This document shows positions 1 to 7,250 of a stretch of DNA of 13,682 bases, piece after piece. The notes beneath the pieces are model-generated. The model made no database searches, was not told the origin of the DNA, and was given only the letters and a program-made list of their open reading frames with translations. Origin of the DNA: an uncultured Lachnospiraceae bacterium (GTDB lineage Bacteria > Bacillota > Clostridia > Lachnospirales > Lachnospiraceae); assembly GCA_910585065.1 (NCBI GenBank), contig CAJUCG010000071.1, forward strand, positions 1-13,682, read 5' to 3'. The number at the start of each line of letters is the position of its first letter. The stretch's first letter is position 1. A program made the position numbers and the translations under genes.

Positions 1-944
1 CCTTTGTTTTCAAACCCATTTAACGTGAGCAGACTGGTTGTCAGCTTTGTCAGACGCTCCGTCTCAAAAAGAATAATATCAAGATATTTTTTCTGCATCT
101 CCTGCGGGATGGTGCCGTCCGCCATCGCCTCTGCATAACCCTTAATGGAAGTTAGCGGGGAGCGAAAGTCATGGGAAATATTTCCAACAAATTTTTTCTG
201 ATAATCATCCAGATTCTTATATTCGTCCGCCATAAACTTAATGGCGTTCGCCAGACTTTTGTACTCGTCATGCGATCGGACTTTCATTGGCACATCAAAA
301 TGTCCTCTTGCATACTCCTCTGTCACTCTCGTCATGCGCCGCACCGGTGCAAGTGTAATTATGTAGATCACTGCAAAAATCACAAGAAGCACAACCATAA
401 ACGCAATATAGCAGATATTTACAATATCAAGGTACTGCGTGACTGATTGTTTTACCGAAGTCATCGGCAAAAAAATACAGACATAGGCGCGCAGCGAATA
501 GTTCAAATAAATAGGCTGTGCCACCGCCAACATCGGATCAGGCATAACGCCGGGAAATGTGATTTTTGTCAGATAACTCGCCGTCACAATCTCATCAAGA
601 AATTTCGGATTGTAGTTGTCCACATTGATGCCGCGCGCCGCGCTCCCCTCCCCAGTATCAACAAAGACAGTGCCGTTTGTATTGACCACCCAGATGCGCG
701 TTCCAAGGAAGCGGTCAATACTGCGCAGCTGTACTAACATATCGCTCAGTCTTGTAGCGTCACGATAGTACGGAGTAACATATTCCTCCGCAATCATTCC
801 CGCCTCCTCCGTCAAAAGATCGGCCTTTTCCTTTTCAAACTGCGCATTCAGGCGTTTCGCACCAAAATAATTGAGCATTACAAACATCGAAAGTGCTGCC
901 ACAACATAGCACAAAACCAGTTTTAAAAGTGCTTTATGCTTCAT
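1..944 (-). CDS. Sensor histidine kinase, N-terminal part (cut by window edge)
   Basis: Membrane kinase that should phosphorylate the response regulator encoded just upstream. About 314 residues are visible and there is no stop inside the window. Seen: a short cytoplasmic N terminus, a first membrane segment at about residues 7-27, an extracytoplasmic sensor region at about 28-172, a second membrane segment at about 174-197, a HAMP-like linker at about 198-250, then a HisKA H-box with NISHDFRSPLTSIKGY (phospho-accepting His about 258). The HATPase domain lies off the left edge. The ATG at 942-944 is 5 nt after the regulator stop, with an AAGG-type ribosome site in between, so the two are co-transcribed and probably translationally coupled. 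The H-box form HDFRSP is common in Firmicutes kinases. The signal sensed cannot be read from the sequence; the periplasmic-type region resembles a dCache/PAS-like sensor only in a general way. Confidence 0.93.
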   Translation of the reverse strand, partial: MKHKALLKLVLCYVVAALSMFVMLNYFGAKRLNAQFEKEKADLLTEEAGMIAEEYVTPYYRDATRLSDMLVQLRSIDRFLGTRIWVVNTNGTVFVDTGEGSAARGINVDNYNPKFLDEIVTASYLTKITFPGVMPDPMLAVAQPIYLNYSLRAYVCIFLPMTSVKQSVTQYLDIVNICYIAFMVVLLVIFAVIYIITLAPVRRMTRVTEEYARGHFDVPMKVRSHDEYKSLANAIKFMADEYKNLDDYQKKFVGNISHDFRSPLTSIKGYAEAMADGTIPQEMQKKYLDIILFETERLTKLTTSLLTLNGFENK

Positions 945-949
945 TGGAT

Positions 950-1675
950 TTACCTTACCGGCTTTGTTTTCGCCTCAAATTTGTAGCCGATCCCCCAGAC
1001 CGTTGCCAATCCCCACTGATCATGATTCTTAATCTTCTCGCGCAGTCTTTTGATATGCACATCCACTGTGCGCGTATCTCCAATATACTCATACCCCCAA
1101 ATATGATCAAGAAGCTGCTCGCGCGTAAACACTTGATTCGGATGCGATGCAAGAAAATAAAACAATTCTAATTCTTTTGGCGGCATCTCCACACGCCGCC
1201 CCCGGTAAGTCACTTCGTAATTCGTCTGACTAATCATAAGATCCGGGTAGGAAACAAACTCACCGGAATTTTCCATCAAAAGGGCTGCCTTTTTTTCCTC
1301 CTCTGCAAAAAAACGGCGCAGCACTGCCTTCACACGCGCCACCAGTTCTTTTGAGTCAAACGGCTTCATGATATAGTCGTCCGCACCCAGTTCAAGCCCC
1401 AGCACCTTATCAAAAACCTCCCCCTTGGCGGAGAGCATAATAATCGGCACCTTCGATTCTCTGCGCACTTCCCGGCATACTTCATACCCGTCAATCCCCG
1501 GCAGCATCAAGTCAAGCAAGATTAAATTTGGCTTATAATCCTTGTACTGCAATATCGCCATTTCCCCGTCATGCACAATCCTCGTATCAAAGCACTCTTT
1601 TACAAGATACAGGGAAATCAGCTCCGCAATATTCTCATCATCGTCCACAATTAAAATTTTTTGTTTTTCCGCCAT
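950..1675 (-). CDS. OmpR/PhoB-family response regulator
   Basis: DNA-binding transcription regulator of 241 residues, the usual length for the family. The receiver domain (about 5-120) has the acidic pair near D11-D13, the phospho-acceptor D55 in LILLDLMLPG, S82 and the conserved K104 in the KPF motif. A C-terminal winged helix (about 140-237) has the typical TREQLLDHIWG and RTVDVHIKRLREKI stretches. ATG at 1673-1675 is preceded by AGGGAAG. It begins 27 nt after the mutS2 stop and ends 5 nt before the sensor kinase start, so it is the regulator half of a two-component pair placed at the end of the trmL-mutS2 transcript. The targets are unknown; PhoP/VanR-like is as far as the assignment can go. 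Confidence 0.95.
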   Translation of the reverse strand: MAEKQKILIVDDDENIAELISLYLVKECFDTRIVHDGEMAILQYKDYKPNLILLDLMLPGIDGYEVCREVRRESKVPIIMLSAKGEVFDKVLGLELGADDYIMKPFDSKELVARVKAVLRRFFAEEEKKAALLMENSGEFVSYPDLMISQTNYEVTYRGRRVEMPPKELELFYFLASHPNQVFTREQLLDHIWGYEYIGDTRTVDVHIKRLREKIKNHDQWGLATVWGIGYKFEAKTKPVR

Positions 1676-1702
1676 ACAACTTCCCTACTTCCCCATAAAA
1701 TT

Positions 1703-4072
1703 TTATTTAAACTCCACAATGGTAACCCCGTGATCACCCTCGCCAAACTCGCCGATGCGGAAGGATTTCACATATTTTGCGCGCTTTAAATGCGAGTGTA
1801 CTGCCTCTTTTAACGCCCCCGTTCCCCTGCCGTGGATAATGGTCACTTTCGGCAGATGCGCTAAGTAAGCATCGTCTAAATATTTGTCCACCAAAGACAT
1901 TGCCTCGTCCACGCGCTTGCCGATAATATTTAACTCTGTGCTAATATTCAGCGATTTGCTCATGCGGATTTTTCCGCTTGAAGTCTTTGCCTTTTTCTCC
2001 TCTTCGTCCGGCTCCGCCTCGGCTGGCTCAATATCACGGATATTGACAAGAGAGCGCAAAATTCCCATCTGCACATAGAGATCCCCCTTGACATTCGGAA
2101 GTGTACTTACTGTGCCTTTTAGATTGAGGCTAAGTACATGCACCGTATCACCGACCTTAAAATCCTCCGGTGCCATCTTCTTTTTCGCTTTCTTCGCTTT
2201 TAATGCCAAGCTGTTATCTTTATCGCCAAGTTTTTCCCGCAGCGCGTCGCGCTCCTGCTCCATCTCCTTTCCTGCACCGATCTGACCCCATTTATTGTAC
2301 TTGCGAATAACCTCGTCCGCGTAATCCTTCGCCTCCTGCAAAATATCGCGTGCCTTCTCATTTGCCTCGCGCAGAACACGGTCTTTTGCATTGTCAATAC
2401 GGGTATTTTTCTCCGCAAACTTTCTTCGCAGTTCCTCCGCCTCCGCGTGCAGCCTTGTTGTTTCCGCCCGCTCTTTTTCCATTGCGATCCGGCTCTCCTC
2501 CAAGCGGCTTATCACATCTTCAAAACTCTCGTCCTTTGTGCCGATAAACTCTCTTGCCCGCTCGATAATAAACTCTGGCAGACCAAGTTTTGATGAGATG
2601 GCAAACGCATTGCTCTTGCCCGGAATGCCAATTAAAAGCCGGTAAGTCGGGCGCAGCGTCTCCACGTCAAACTCACAGCAGGCGTTGGATACCCCCTCGG
2701 TTGAAAGCGCGAAAATTTTTAGCTCGCTGTAATGTGTTGTCGCCATTGTGCGCGCGCCAAGGTTGTGCAGATAAGTTAGGATCGACATTGCGAGTGCCGC
2801 GCCCTCTGTCGGGTCGGTTCCCGCTCCCAACTCGTCAAATAAGGTCAGAGACTCCTCATCCGCACACTCCAAAATCTTTACTGTGTTTGTCATATGCGAT
2901 GAGAATGTACTCAAACTCTGCTCAATACTCTGCTCATCGCCGATATCCGCATAGACCTCCTTAAAAATCCCCAGCTCCGAGCCATCCATCGCCGGAATAT
3001 GAAGCCCTGCCTGCCCCATCAAGGTAAACAAGCCCACAGTTTTTAAGGAGACCGTCTTGCCGCCCGTATTTGGCCCGGTGATCACAAGCAGATTAAATGC
3101 ATCGCCCAAATAAATATCAATCGGTACTACTCTGTGTGGATCAATCAGCGGATGACGGCCTTTTCTAATATTGATATAGCGGCGATCATTAAATTTCGGC
3201 TGTATTGCCTTCATCTGCTTTGCTAACACCGCACGCGCAAAAATAAAGTCGAATTCCGCGAGTGTCGCCCGGTTAAAGGCGAGATCCTTTGTGTGCTGCG
3301 CCGCCTGTTCACTCAATGCGGCAAGTACTTTTTCAATCTCCTGCTGTTCGCGAATGCCAAGTTCCGCCAGCTCATTATTTAATTTTACCACTGAAGCCGG
3401 CTCAATAAATGCGGTCGATCCAGTCGCCGACTGATCATGCAGCATCCCGCCAAAAGAATTTTTATACTCCTGCTTTACGGGCAGACAGTAACGCCCGTTG
3501 CGCATTGTGACAATCGCGTCCTGCAGCATCAGTTTTGTGCCGGAATCAGTAATTAACTTGGCAAGCTGCTCGTGAATCTTGTCGTTCGCCGCCCTGATCT
3601 GTCTACGCACACTCTTTAGCCCCGGACTTGCATCATCCGCAATCTCCTCCTCCGAGATAATACAGCGCGCAATCTCATTATTTAAGATAGAGAGCGGCTC
3701 CAGCAGAGAAAAACGCTCGCTTAGCGAGTCCTGCACCTCATCCCCTCCGTTCGCGCCATAATTTTTTACGCGCAGGGTGGCAGTTAGCATGGAGCTTAAT
3801 TTCATCAGCTCGCCCGCGCCCAGGGTTGAGCCGATCTCCAAACGCTTGATGGACGCACCGATATCCGGCAAGCCGGAAAAGGAAAGCGTCCCTTTTTTGT
3901 AAAGTCTTGAAAGTGCATCCGCCGTTTCCTGCTGCAATGCCTCAACTTGTTCGCGGTCAGATACTGGCACAAGTGCCTCACATTTCTCCCTGCCCATCGC
4001 AGAACCTGCAAAACCCGCAAGCTTCTCAATGATCTTATTAAATTCAAGAGTTTTTAAAACTTTTTCGTTCAT
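1703..4072 (-). CDS. mutS2: Endonuclease MutS2 / ribosome-rescue type MutS2 ATPase
   Basis: MutS-family ATPase without the mismatch-binding domains. In the family it acts on branched DNA (suppression of homologous recombination) and, in Bacillus subtilis, on collided ribosomes. With the start chosen here it is 789 residues, typical for MutS2. Seen: the N-terminal MutS2 opening MNEKVLKTLEF, Walker A GPNTGGKT (about 333-340), Walker B LTLFDE (about 409-414) followed by GAGTDPTEGAAL, a long charged coiled coil (about 520-625), a small KOW-like beta domain (about 638-685) and a C-terminal Smr domain (about 713-789) with HGRGTG. An in-frame ATG exists 51 nt upstream, but the ATG at 4070-4072 fits the family N terminus and has AGGA 6 nt ahead. 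The gene starts 19 nt after trmL. The Smr signature LDLRG is replaced by LNIIG. Confidence 0.96.
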   Translation of the reverse strand: MNEKVLKTLEFNKIIEKLAGFAGSAMGREKCEALVPVSDREQVEALQQETADALSRLYKKGTLSFSGLPDIGASIKRLEIGSTLGAGELMKLSSMLTATLRVKNYGANGGDEVQDSLSERFSLLEPLSILNNEIARCIISEEEIADDASPGLKSVRRQIRAANDKIHEQLAKLITDSGTKLMLQDAIVTMRNGRYCLPVKQEYKNSFGGMLHDQSATGSTAFIEPASVVKLNNELAELGIREQQEIEKVLAALSEQAAQHTKDLAFNRATLAEFDFIFARAVLAKQMKAIQPKFNDRRYINIRKGRHPLIDPHRVVPIDIYLGDAFNLLVITGPNTGGKTVSLKTVGLFTLMGQAGLHIPAMDGSELGIFKEVYADIGDEQSIEQSLSTFSSHMTNTVKILECADEESLTLFDELGAGTDPTEGAALAMSILTYLHNLGARTMATTHYSELKIFALSTEGVSNACCEFDVETLRPTYRLLIGIPGKSNAFAISSKLGLPEFIIERAREFIGTKDESFEDVISRLEESRIAMEKERAETTRLHAEAEELRRKFAEKNTRIDNAKDRVLREANEKARDILQEAKDYADEVIRKYNKWGQIGAGKEMEQERDALREKLGDKDNSLALKAKKAKKKMAPEDFKVGDTVHVLSLNLKGTVSTLPNVKGDLYVQMGILRSLVNIRDIEPAEAEPDEEEKKAKTSSGKIRMSKSLNISTELNIIGKRVDEAMSLVDKYLDDAYLAHLPKVTIIHGRGTGALKEAVHSHLKRAKYVKSFRIGEFGEGDHGVTIVEFK

Positions 4073-4091
4073 TTTCATTCCTTCCCATATT

Positions 4092-4583
4092 CTACCATTC
4101 ATGGCGATGCAGCTGTCCCGCAAGCTTCATATGCGAAAAGTCCTGCTGCCTGAGTGCCTCGTACACAAGAATTGCCACCGAATTGCTCAAATTGAGCGAT
4201 CGCGTCTCCCCCATCATGGGAATACGTACACAGTTTTCCCGATTTTCCATTAAAATTTCCTCCGGAATTCCCGCACTCTCCTTGCCGAACATCAAAAACG
4301 CATCAGATTCATACGAAGCTTCCGTATATACTTTTCGCGCTTTTGTCGTCGCCATATAAATCTTTGCCCCCGGATTTTTTTCCAGGAAATCCTTATAGTT
4401 TTCATATACATACAGATCAAGCGAAAACCAGTAATCCATCCCTGCACGCCGCACCGCCTTCTCTGAAATATCAAATCCCAACGGTTTGATCAAATGCAGG
4501 CTGTTGCCCGTCGCCACACAGGTCCGCCCGATATTTCCGGTATTTGCCGGAATTTCCGGTTCAAGCAAAACAATATTTAACAT
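4092..4583 (-). CDS. trmL: tRNA (cytidine/uridine-34 2'-O)-methyltransferase TrmL
   Basis: SPOUT-class, AdoMet-dependent enzyme that methylates the 2'-O of the wobble nucleotide of certain tRNA-Leu species in characterised homologues. It has 163 residues, close to E. coli TrmL. All three SPOUT motifs are visible: EPEIPANTGNIGRTC (about 8-22), FGKESAGIP (about 99-107) and the trefoil-knot loop RSLNLSNSVAI (about 128-138). The reading frame stays open upstream to 4814, through the cheX terminator and the cheX 3' end, but homology begins only at MLNIVLLEPE, so the ATG at 4581-4583 is taken as the start. A GGA lies about 6 nt ahead. No separate promoter is evident between the cheX terminator and this start, so transcription may come from cheX read-through. 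It is followed closely by mutS2. Confidence 0.93.
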   Translation of the reverse strand: MLNIVLLEPEIPANTGNIGRTCVATGNSLHLIKPLGFDISEKAVRRAGMDYWFSLDLYVYENYKDFLEKNPGAKIYMATTKARKVYTEASYESDAFLMFGKESAGIPEEILMENRENCVRIPMMGETRSLNLSNSVAILVYEALRQQDFSHMKLAGQLHRHEW

Positions 4584-4619
4584 AAATTTCCATTTTTCCT
4601 TTCCATCTTTCCACAGGTG

Positions 4620-4650
4620 AAAAAAAGGATGATGCTCCGCATCATCCTTT
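4620..4650 (-). terminator. Intrinsic terminator of cheX, containing its stop codon
   Basis: A perfect 12-bp stem (4624-4635 with 4639-4650) and a 3-nt loop are followed on the minus strand by a run of seven T (4626 down to 4620, the first three within the stem). The cheX TGA (4642-4644) lies inside the upstream arm. The plus-strand side has only three T, so it acts for the minus strand. It separates cheX from trmL, 37 nt further on. Confidence 0.85.
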
Positions 4651-5112
4651 AATTGAAACGTTGATTTCGATTGTCTTATCGTTCTCATAAATGATAGGAA
4701 CACAGATATTCGCCGCATAATCTGTCGAAAACGAAACATCTCCCTGGCAGGTGGTCGGTGGCGTGATATCAATGGTAATCCCCTTTGTCGAGAAGACCGT
4801 CGCGGCATTTCCAAGAATCATGTTGCACAACTCACAGATCGCGCTCTGCGCCAGATCGCTCATTTCCGTAATTGGCATCATACACATTTTAGATGCAAGA
4901 TCAAGTGCAACATCATTGCGAAAACACAGAATGACCTGACCTTTCATCTCCCCCGTAACACCTAACATAATCAGTAAAGAATCGGCACTGAAAGTCAAAT
5001 TATTATTCAGATAAGGCTTCCCCAGCTTCGCGTCCAACATCACCATATCTTTCAGCACCTTAGTTGACGCAAGCAAAAATGGATTGATATAATCAGCGTT
5101 TACTGCCGCCAT
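4642..5112 (-). CDS. cheX: CheX-type chemotaxis phosphatase
   Basis: Member of the CheC/CheX/FliY family, whose CheX branch dephosphorylates CheY-P. It has 156 residues, the usual CheX length. Seen: the N-terminal helix INPFLLASTKVLKDM, and the phosphatase signature S-x3-E-x2-N as SAICELCN (E94, N97) followed by MILGNA. Only one copy of the motif is present, as in CheX and unlike CheC. ATG at 5110-5112 follows a strong GGGAGG site 8 nt upstream. No chemotaxis or flagellar gene is nearby; the gene has its own promoter and terminator, so it is a stand-alone transcript. Partner CheY-like proteins would have to be encoded elsewhere, or it may serve another receiver domain. Confidence 0.85.
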   Translation of the reverse strand: MAAVNADYINPFLLASTKVLKDMVMLDAKLGKPYLNNNLTFSADSLLIMLGVTGEMKGQVILCFRNDVALDLASKMCMMPITEMSDLAQSAICELCNMILGNAATVFSTKGITIDITPPTTCQGDVSFSTDYAANICVPIIYENDKTIEINVSIKG

Positions 5113-5162
5113 ATTTTATCCTCCCGTAATATCAATATTCTAGTCAAATTGCATCTTAGGCT

Positions 5163-5192
5163 ATTCTACCATAACTAGGAACCGTTTTTCAA
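5163..5192 (-). promoter_or_regulatory. Probable sigma-A promoter of cheX
   Basis: On the minus strand a -35 box TTGAAA (5187-5192) is followed after 18 bp by a -10 box TAGAAT (5163-5168). Transcription would begin near 5156 and give a leader of about 44 nt before the cheX ATG. Read by eye only. Confidence 0.6.
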
Positions 5193-5283
5193 GCCGATTC
5201 TTATATTTTTATAATTTTTTTTTGAATTATAGGCAATTCGTGAAACTCGCGCGGAGCAAACAGCCATTACAGCCTGCCCGCAA

Positions 5284-5320
5284 ATTTGAAAATGAACCTC
5301 CAAAAGGTTCATTTTCAAAT
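5284..5320. repeat. Perfect 16-bp inverted repeat (hairpin) between aminotransferase and cheX
   Basis: Arms 5284-5299 and 5305-5320 are perfect reverse complements with a 5-nt loop (ccaaa). It lies about 45 nt past the aminotransferase stop. No T-run follows on either strand, so it is not a classic intrinsic terminator, although it could stabilise a 3' end or act as a weak terminator. The adjoining GC-rich stretch (about 5240-5283) and an A/T-rich stretch (5205-5230) with a short ATAATT/AATTAT inverted repeat look like one non-coding module. It may be a dispersed intergenic repeat (inference). Confidence 0.7.
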
Positions 5321-5365
5321 CTGTGAACGAAACGGACTCACCCCCTAAACTCTTAGGCAAACCCT

Positions 5366-6544
5366 TCAGCCCATTCCGTTTTCACACTTATGTTTTTTAA
5401 CAAAGTGTTCCATTCTCCCCAGCGCGATTTTGAGATTTTCGATTGAATACGCATAAGAAATTCGAAGGAAGCCCTCGCCGCAATCCCCGAATGCCGTTCC
5501 CGGAACAACTGCCACTTTCTCCTCGGCAAGCAGACGGTTCGCAAACTCGTCGGAGGTCATTCCAGTATTACGAATATCCGGAAACACATAAAATGCACCC
5601 CTTGGCTCAAAGCAGGCAAGCCCCATCTCGCGCAGCGCGTTGACCACATATCTTCTGCGCTTATCGTACTCTTCGCGCATCATCGCAACATCATCATCTC
5701 CATTCTTTAATGCCTCCACTGCGGCGTACTGACTTGTCGTCGGCGCACACATAATGGCAAATTGGTGAATTTTTATCATCTGCGCAATAATACTCTCCGG
5801 TCCTGCCGCATAGCCAAGCCGCCAGCCAGTCATCGCGTAGGATTTTGAGAAGCCATTGATCACAATGGTTCGCTCCTTCATCCCCGGAAACTCTGCGATG
5901 GAAACATGATTGTCACCATAAGTCAGCTCGGAATAGATCTCATCCGAAATCACAAAAAGATCTCTCTCAATCACCACATCCGCAATCTCTTGCAGATCTT
6001 CCCTTGTCATAATGGATCCGGTCGGATTGTTCGGAAATGGCATAATTAACACCTTTGTTTTTTCTGTAACCGCATCAAGAACTTCCTCCTTTGTCAGACG
6101 GAATTCATTTTCCGCTTTTAACTCAATCACAACCGGCACACCGCCCGCAAGCATTACACAGGGCAGGTAGGAAACATAGCTTGGCTGCGGGATCAGCACC
6201 TCATCACCCGGATCTAATATGGCACGCAGTCCAATGTCTATCGCCTCGCTGCCGCCGATGGTTACAAGTGTTTCCTTCGCCGGATTGTACTCAAGATGAA
6301 ACCTCCGTTTTAAATAGTGGCAGATTTCCTCTTTTAATTCTGCAAGCCCGGCGTTTGAGGTGTAGAATGTACGCCCTTTTTCCAGCGAATAGATCCCCTC
6401 CTCACGGATATGCCACGGCGTATCAAAATCCGGCTCGCCGACACCCAAAGAGATCGCATCCTTCATCTCGCTTACAATATCAAAAAATTTCCGTATTCCG
6501 GACGGCTTGATTTCCGTTACGGTTTTATTTAATGGATTTCTCAC
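5366..6544 (-). CDS. Class I/II PLP-dependent aminotransferase
   Basis: Fold-type I aminotransferase of 392 residues, of the AspC/PatA type, moving an amino group between an amino acid and a 2-oxo acid. Seen: the N-terminal ISLGVGEPDFDTP, PNNPTG (171-176, N173), D201 and Y204 in ISDEIYSELTYG, the PLP lysine K234 in SKSYAMTGWRLGY with R242, and a substrate-carboxylate arginine in FLRISYA near 367. The start is GTG at 6542-6544, overlapping the lrp TGA as GTGA, which indicates translational coupling; there is no strong ribosome site of its own. The next in-frame ATG (residue 27) would cut into the conserved fold. The alanine-type T-box far upstream suggests alanine as product or donor, but the substrate cannot be read from sequence. 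Confidence 0.93.
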   Translation of the reverse strand: MRNPLNKTVTEIKPSGIRKFFDIVSEMKDAISLGVGEPDFDTPWHIREEGIYSLEKGRTFYTSNAGLAELKEEICHYLKRRFHLEYNPAKETLVTIGGSEAIDIGLRAILDPGDEVLIPQPSYVSYLPCVMLAGGVPVVIELKAENEFRLTKEEVLDAVTEKTKVLIMPFPNNPTGSIMTREDLQEIADVVIERDLFVISDEIYSELTYGDNHVSIAEFPGMKERTIVINGFSKSYAMTGWRLGYAAGPESIIAQMIKIHQFAIMCAPTTSQYAAVEALKNGDDDVAMMREEYDKRRRYVVNALREMGLACFEPRGAFYVFPDIRNTGMTSDEFANRLLAEEKVAVVPGTAFGDCGEGFLRISYAYSIENLKIALGRMEHFVKKHKCENGMG

Positions 6545-7047
6545 GGTGTAATCAACATCCTTTCATCTTCAACTTTGCTTATCAGCGGAATACCATGCTC
6601 CTTATATTTCTTTAACACAAAATGCGTTGCGCAGCTTAACACGGCTTCCATCGGCGCGAGTTTGCTGGAAACAAAATTTGCTACCTCGCGCATACTTTTG
6701 CCATCAATAATCACGGTCAAATCAAAGCCGCCCGACATCAGATAGACGGACTCCACCTCGTCAAAGCGGTAGATGCGCTCAGCGATCTTGTCAAATCCCT
6801 GCCCGCGCTGCGGCGTTACCTTGACTTCAATCAGTGCCGTAACGCGCTCGCGGCTTGTCTTATCCCAGTTGATTAAGGTCGGGTAACCACAGATAACCGA
6901 ATCCGCCTCCATCTCGGCGATGGACACAATCACTTCCTCCTCCGTATAGCCAAGCATAACTGCCAGATCCTTTGTGGAAAGCTTCGCATTCTTGTCGATC
7001 GCGCGAAGAATCGCTTCCTTTAATTGATCTTTGTTTCTGTCTTCCAT
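6541..7047 (-). CDS. Lrp/AsnC-family transcriptional regulator
   Basis: Feast/famine regulator of 168 residues. An N-terminal helix-turn-helix (about 8-55, with KLSTKDLAVMLGYTEEEV) is followed by a RAM/AsnC ligand-binding beta-alpha domain (about 68-145, with SVYLMSGGFDLTVIIDG, the usual effector-pocket turn). ATG at 7045-7047 has a strong TAGGAGG site 7 nt upstream. The 3' end overlaps the aminotransferase GTG by 4 bp, so the pair is a regulator-enzyme unit and the regulator probably controls this or related amino-acid genes in response to an amino acid. Its operator is not evident. Confidence 0.93.
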   Translation of the reverse strand: MEDRNKDQLKEAILRAIDKNAKLSTKDLAVMLGYTEEEVIVSIAEMEADSVICGYPTLINWDKTSRERVTALIEVKVTPQRGQGFDKIAERIYRFDEVESVYLMSGGFDLTVIIDGKSMREVANFVSSKLAPMEAVLSCATHFVLKKYKEHGIPLISKVEDERMLITP

Positions 7048-7060
7048 AATTTACCTCCTA

Positions 7061-7159
7061 TTTTTAGTCCCGCAGAAACTCTACACAGCACCCTTTCCTG
7101 GAAGGGATTTTTTTCGTTTCACTCCTAAAATTCCTTCTGGTGCTGTTCCAAGTTTCTGC
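7061..7159. repeat. Tandem hairpin repeat, copy A
   Basis: Imperfect copy of the element at 7162-7250, offset about 102-103 bp. Shared blocks are ttttagtcccgca (7062-7074) and the hairpin region 7097-7134 (cctggaagggatttt with aaaattccttctgg, loop about 15 nt). This copy also has outer inverted arms, gcagaaact (7072-7080) with agtttctgc (7151-7159) and acagcacc (7086-7093) with ggtgctgt (7139-7146), so the whole 88 bp could fold into one long hairpin. It ends directly at the lrp ribosome-binding site. Confidence 0.7.
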
Positions 7160-7161
7160 TG

Positions 7162-7250
7162 TTTTTTAGTCCCGCAAATGCCCCTTCCAGTACCCACTAC
7201 CTGGGAGGGATTTTTGTTCGCTTTGCTCCTACAAATCCCTTTCCAGCATC
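7162..7250. repeat. Tandem hairpin repeat, copy B, overlapping the 3' end of the PurM-like gene
   Basis: Second copy, starting ttttttagtcccgca (7162-7176). Its hairpin is formed by ctgggagggattt (7201-7213) and aaatccctttccag (7233-7246) around a 19-nt loop. The loop sequence, read on the minus strand as TAGGAGCAAAGCGAA, matches TAGGAGTGAAACGAA in copy A. The last five sense codons and the TAG stop of the upstream gene fall inside this copy. Confidence 0.7.

Noticed and set aside
4584..4814. N-terminal extension of the TrmL reading frame
   Set aside because: It crosses the cheX terminator and coding region; TrmL homology starts at MLNIVLLEPE.
5175..5360. 61-codon minus-strand frame over the hairpin region between aminotransferase and cheX
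   Set aside because: It runs through the 16-bp inverted repeat and the cheX promoter, lacks a convincing ribosome site, and its composition reflects the repeat; treated as non-coding.
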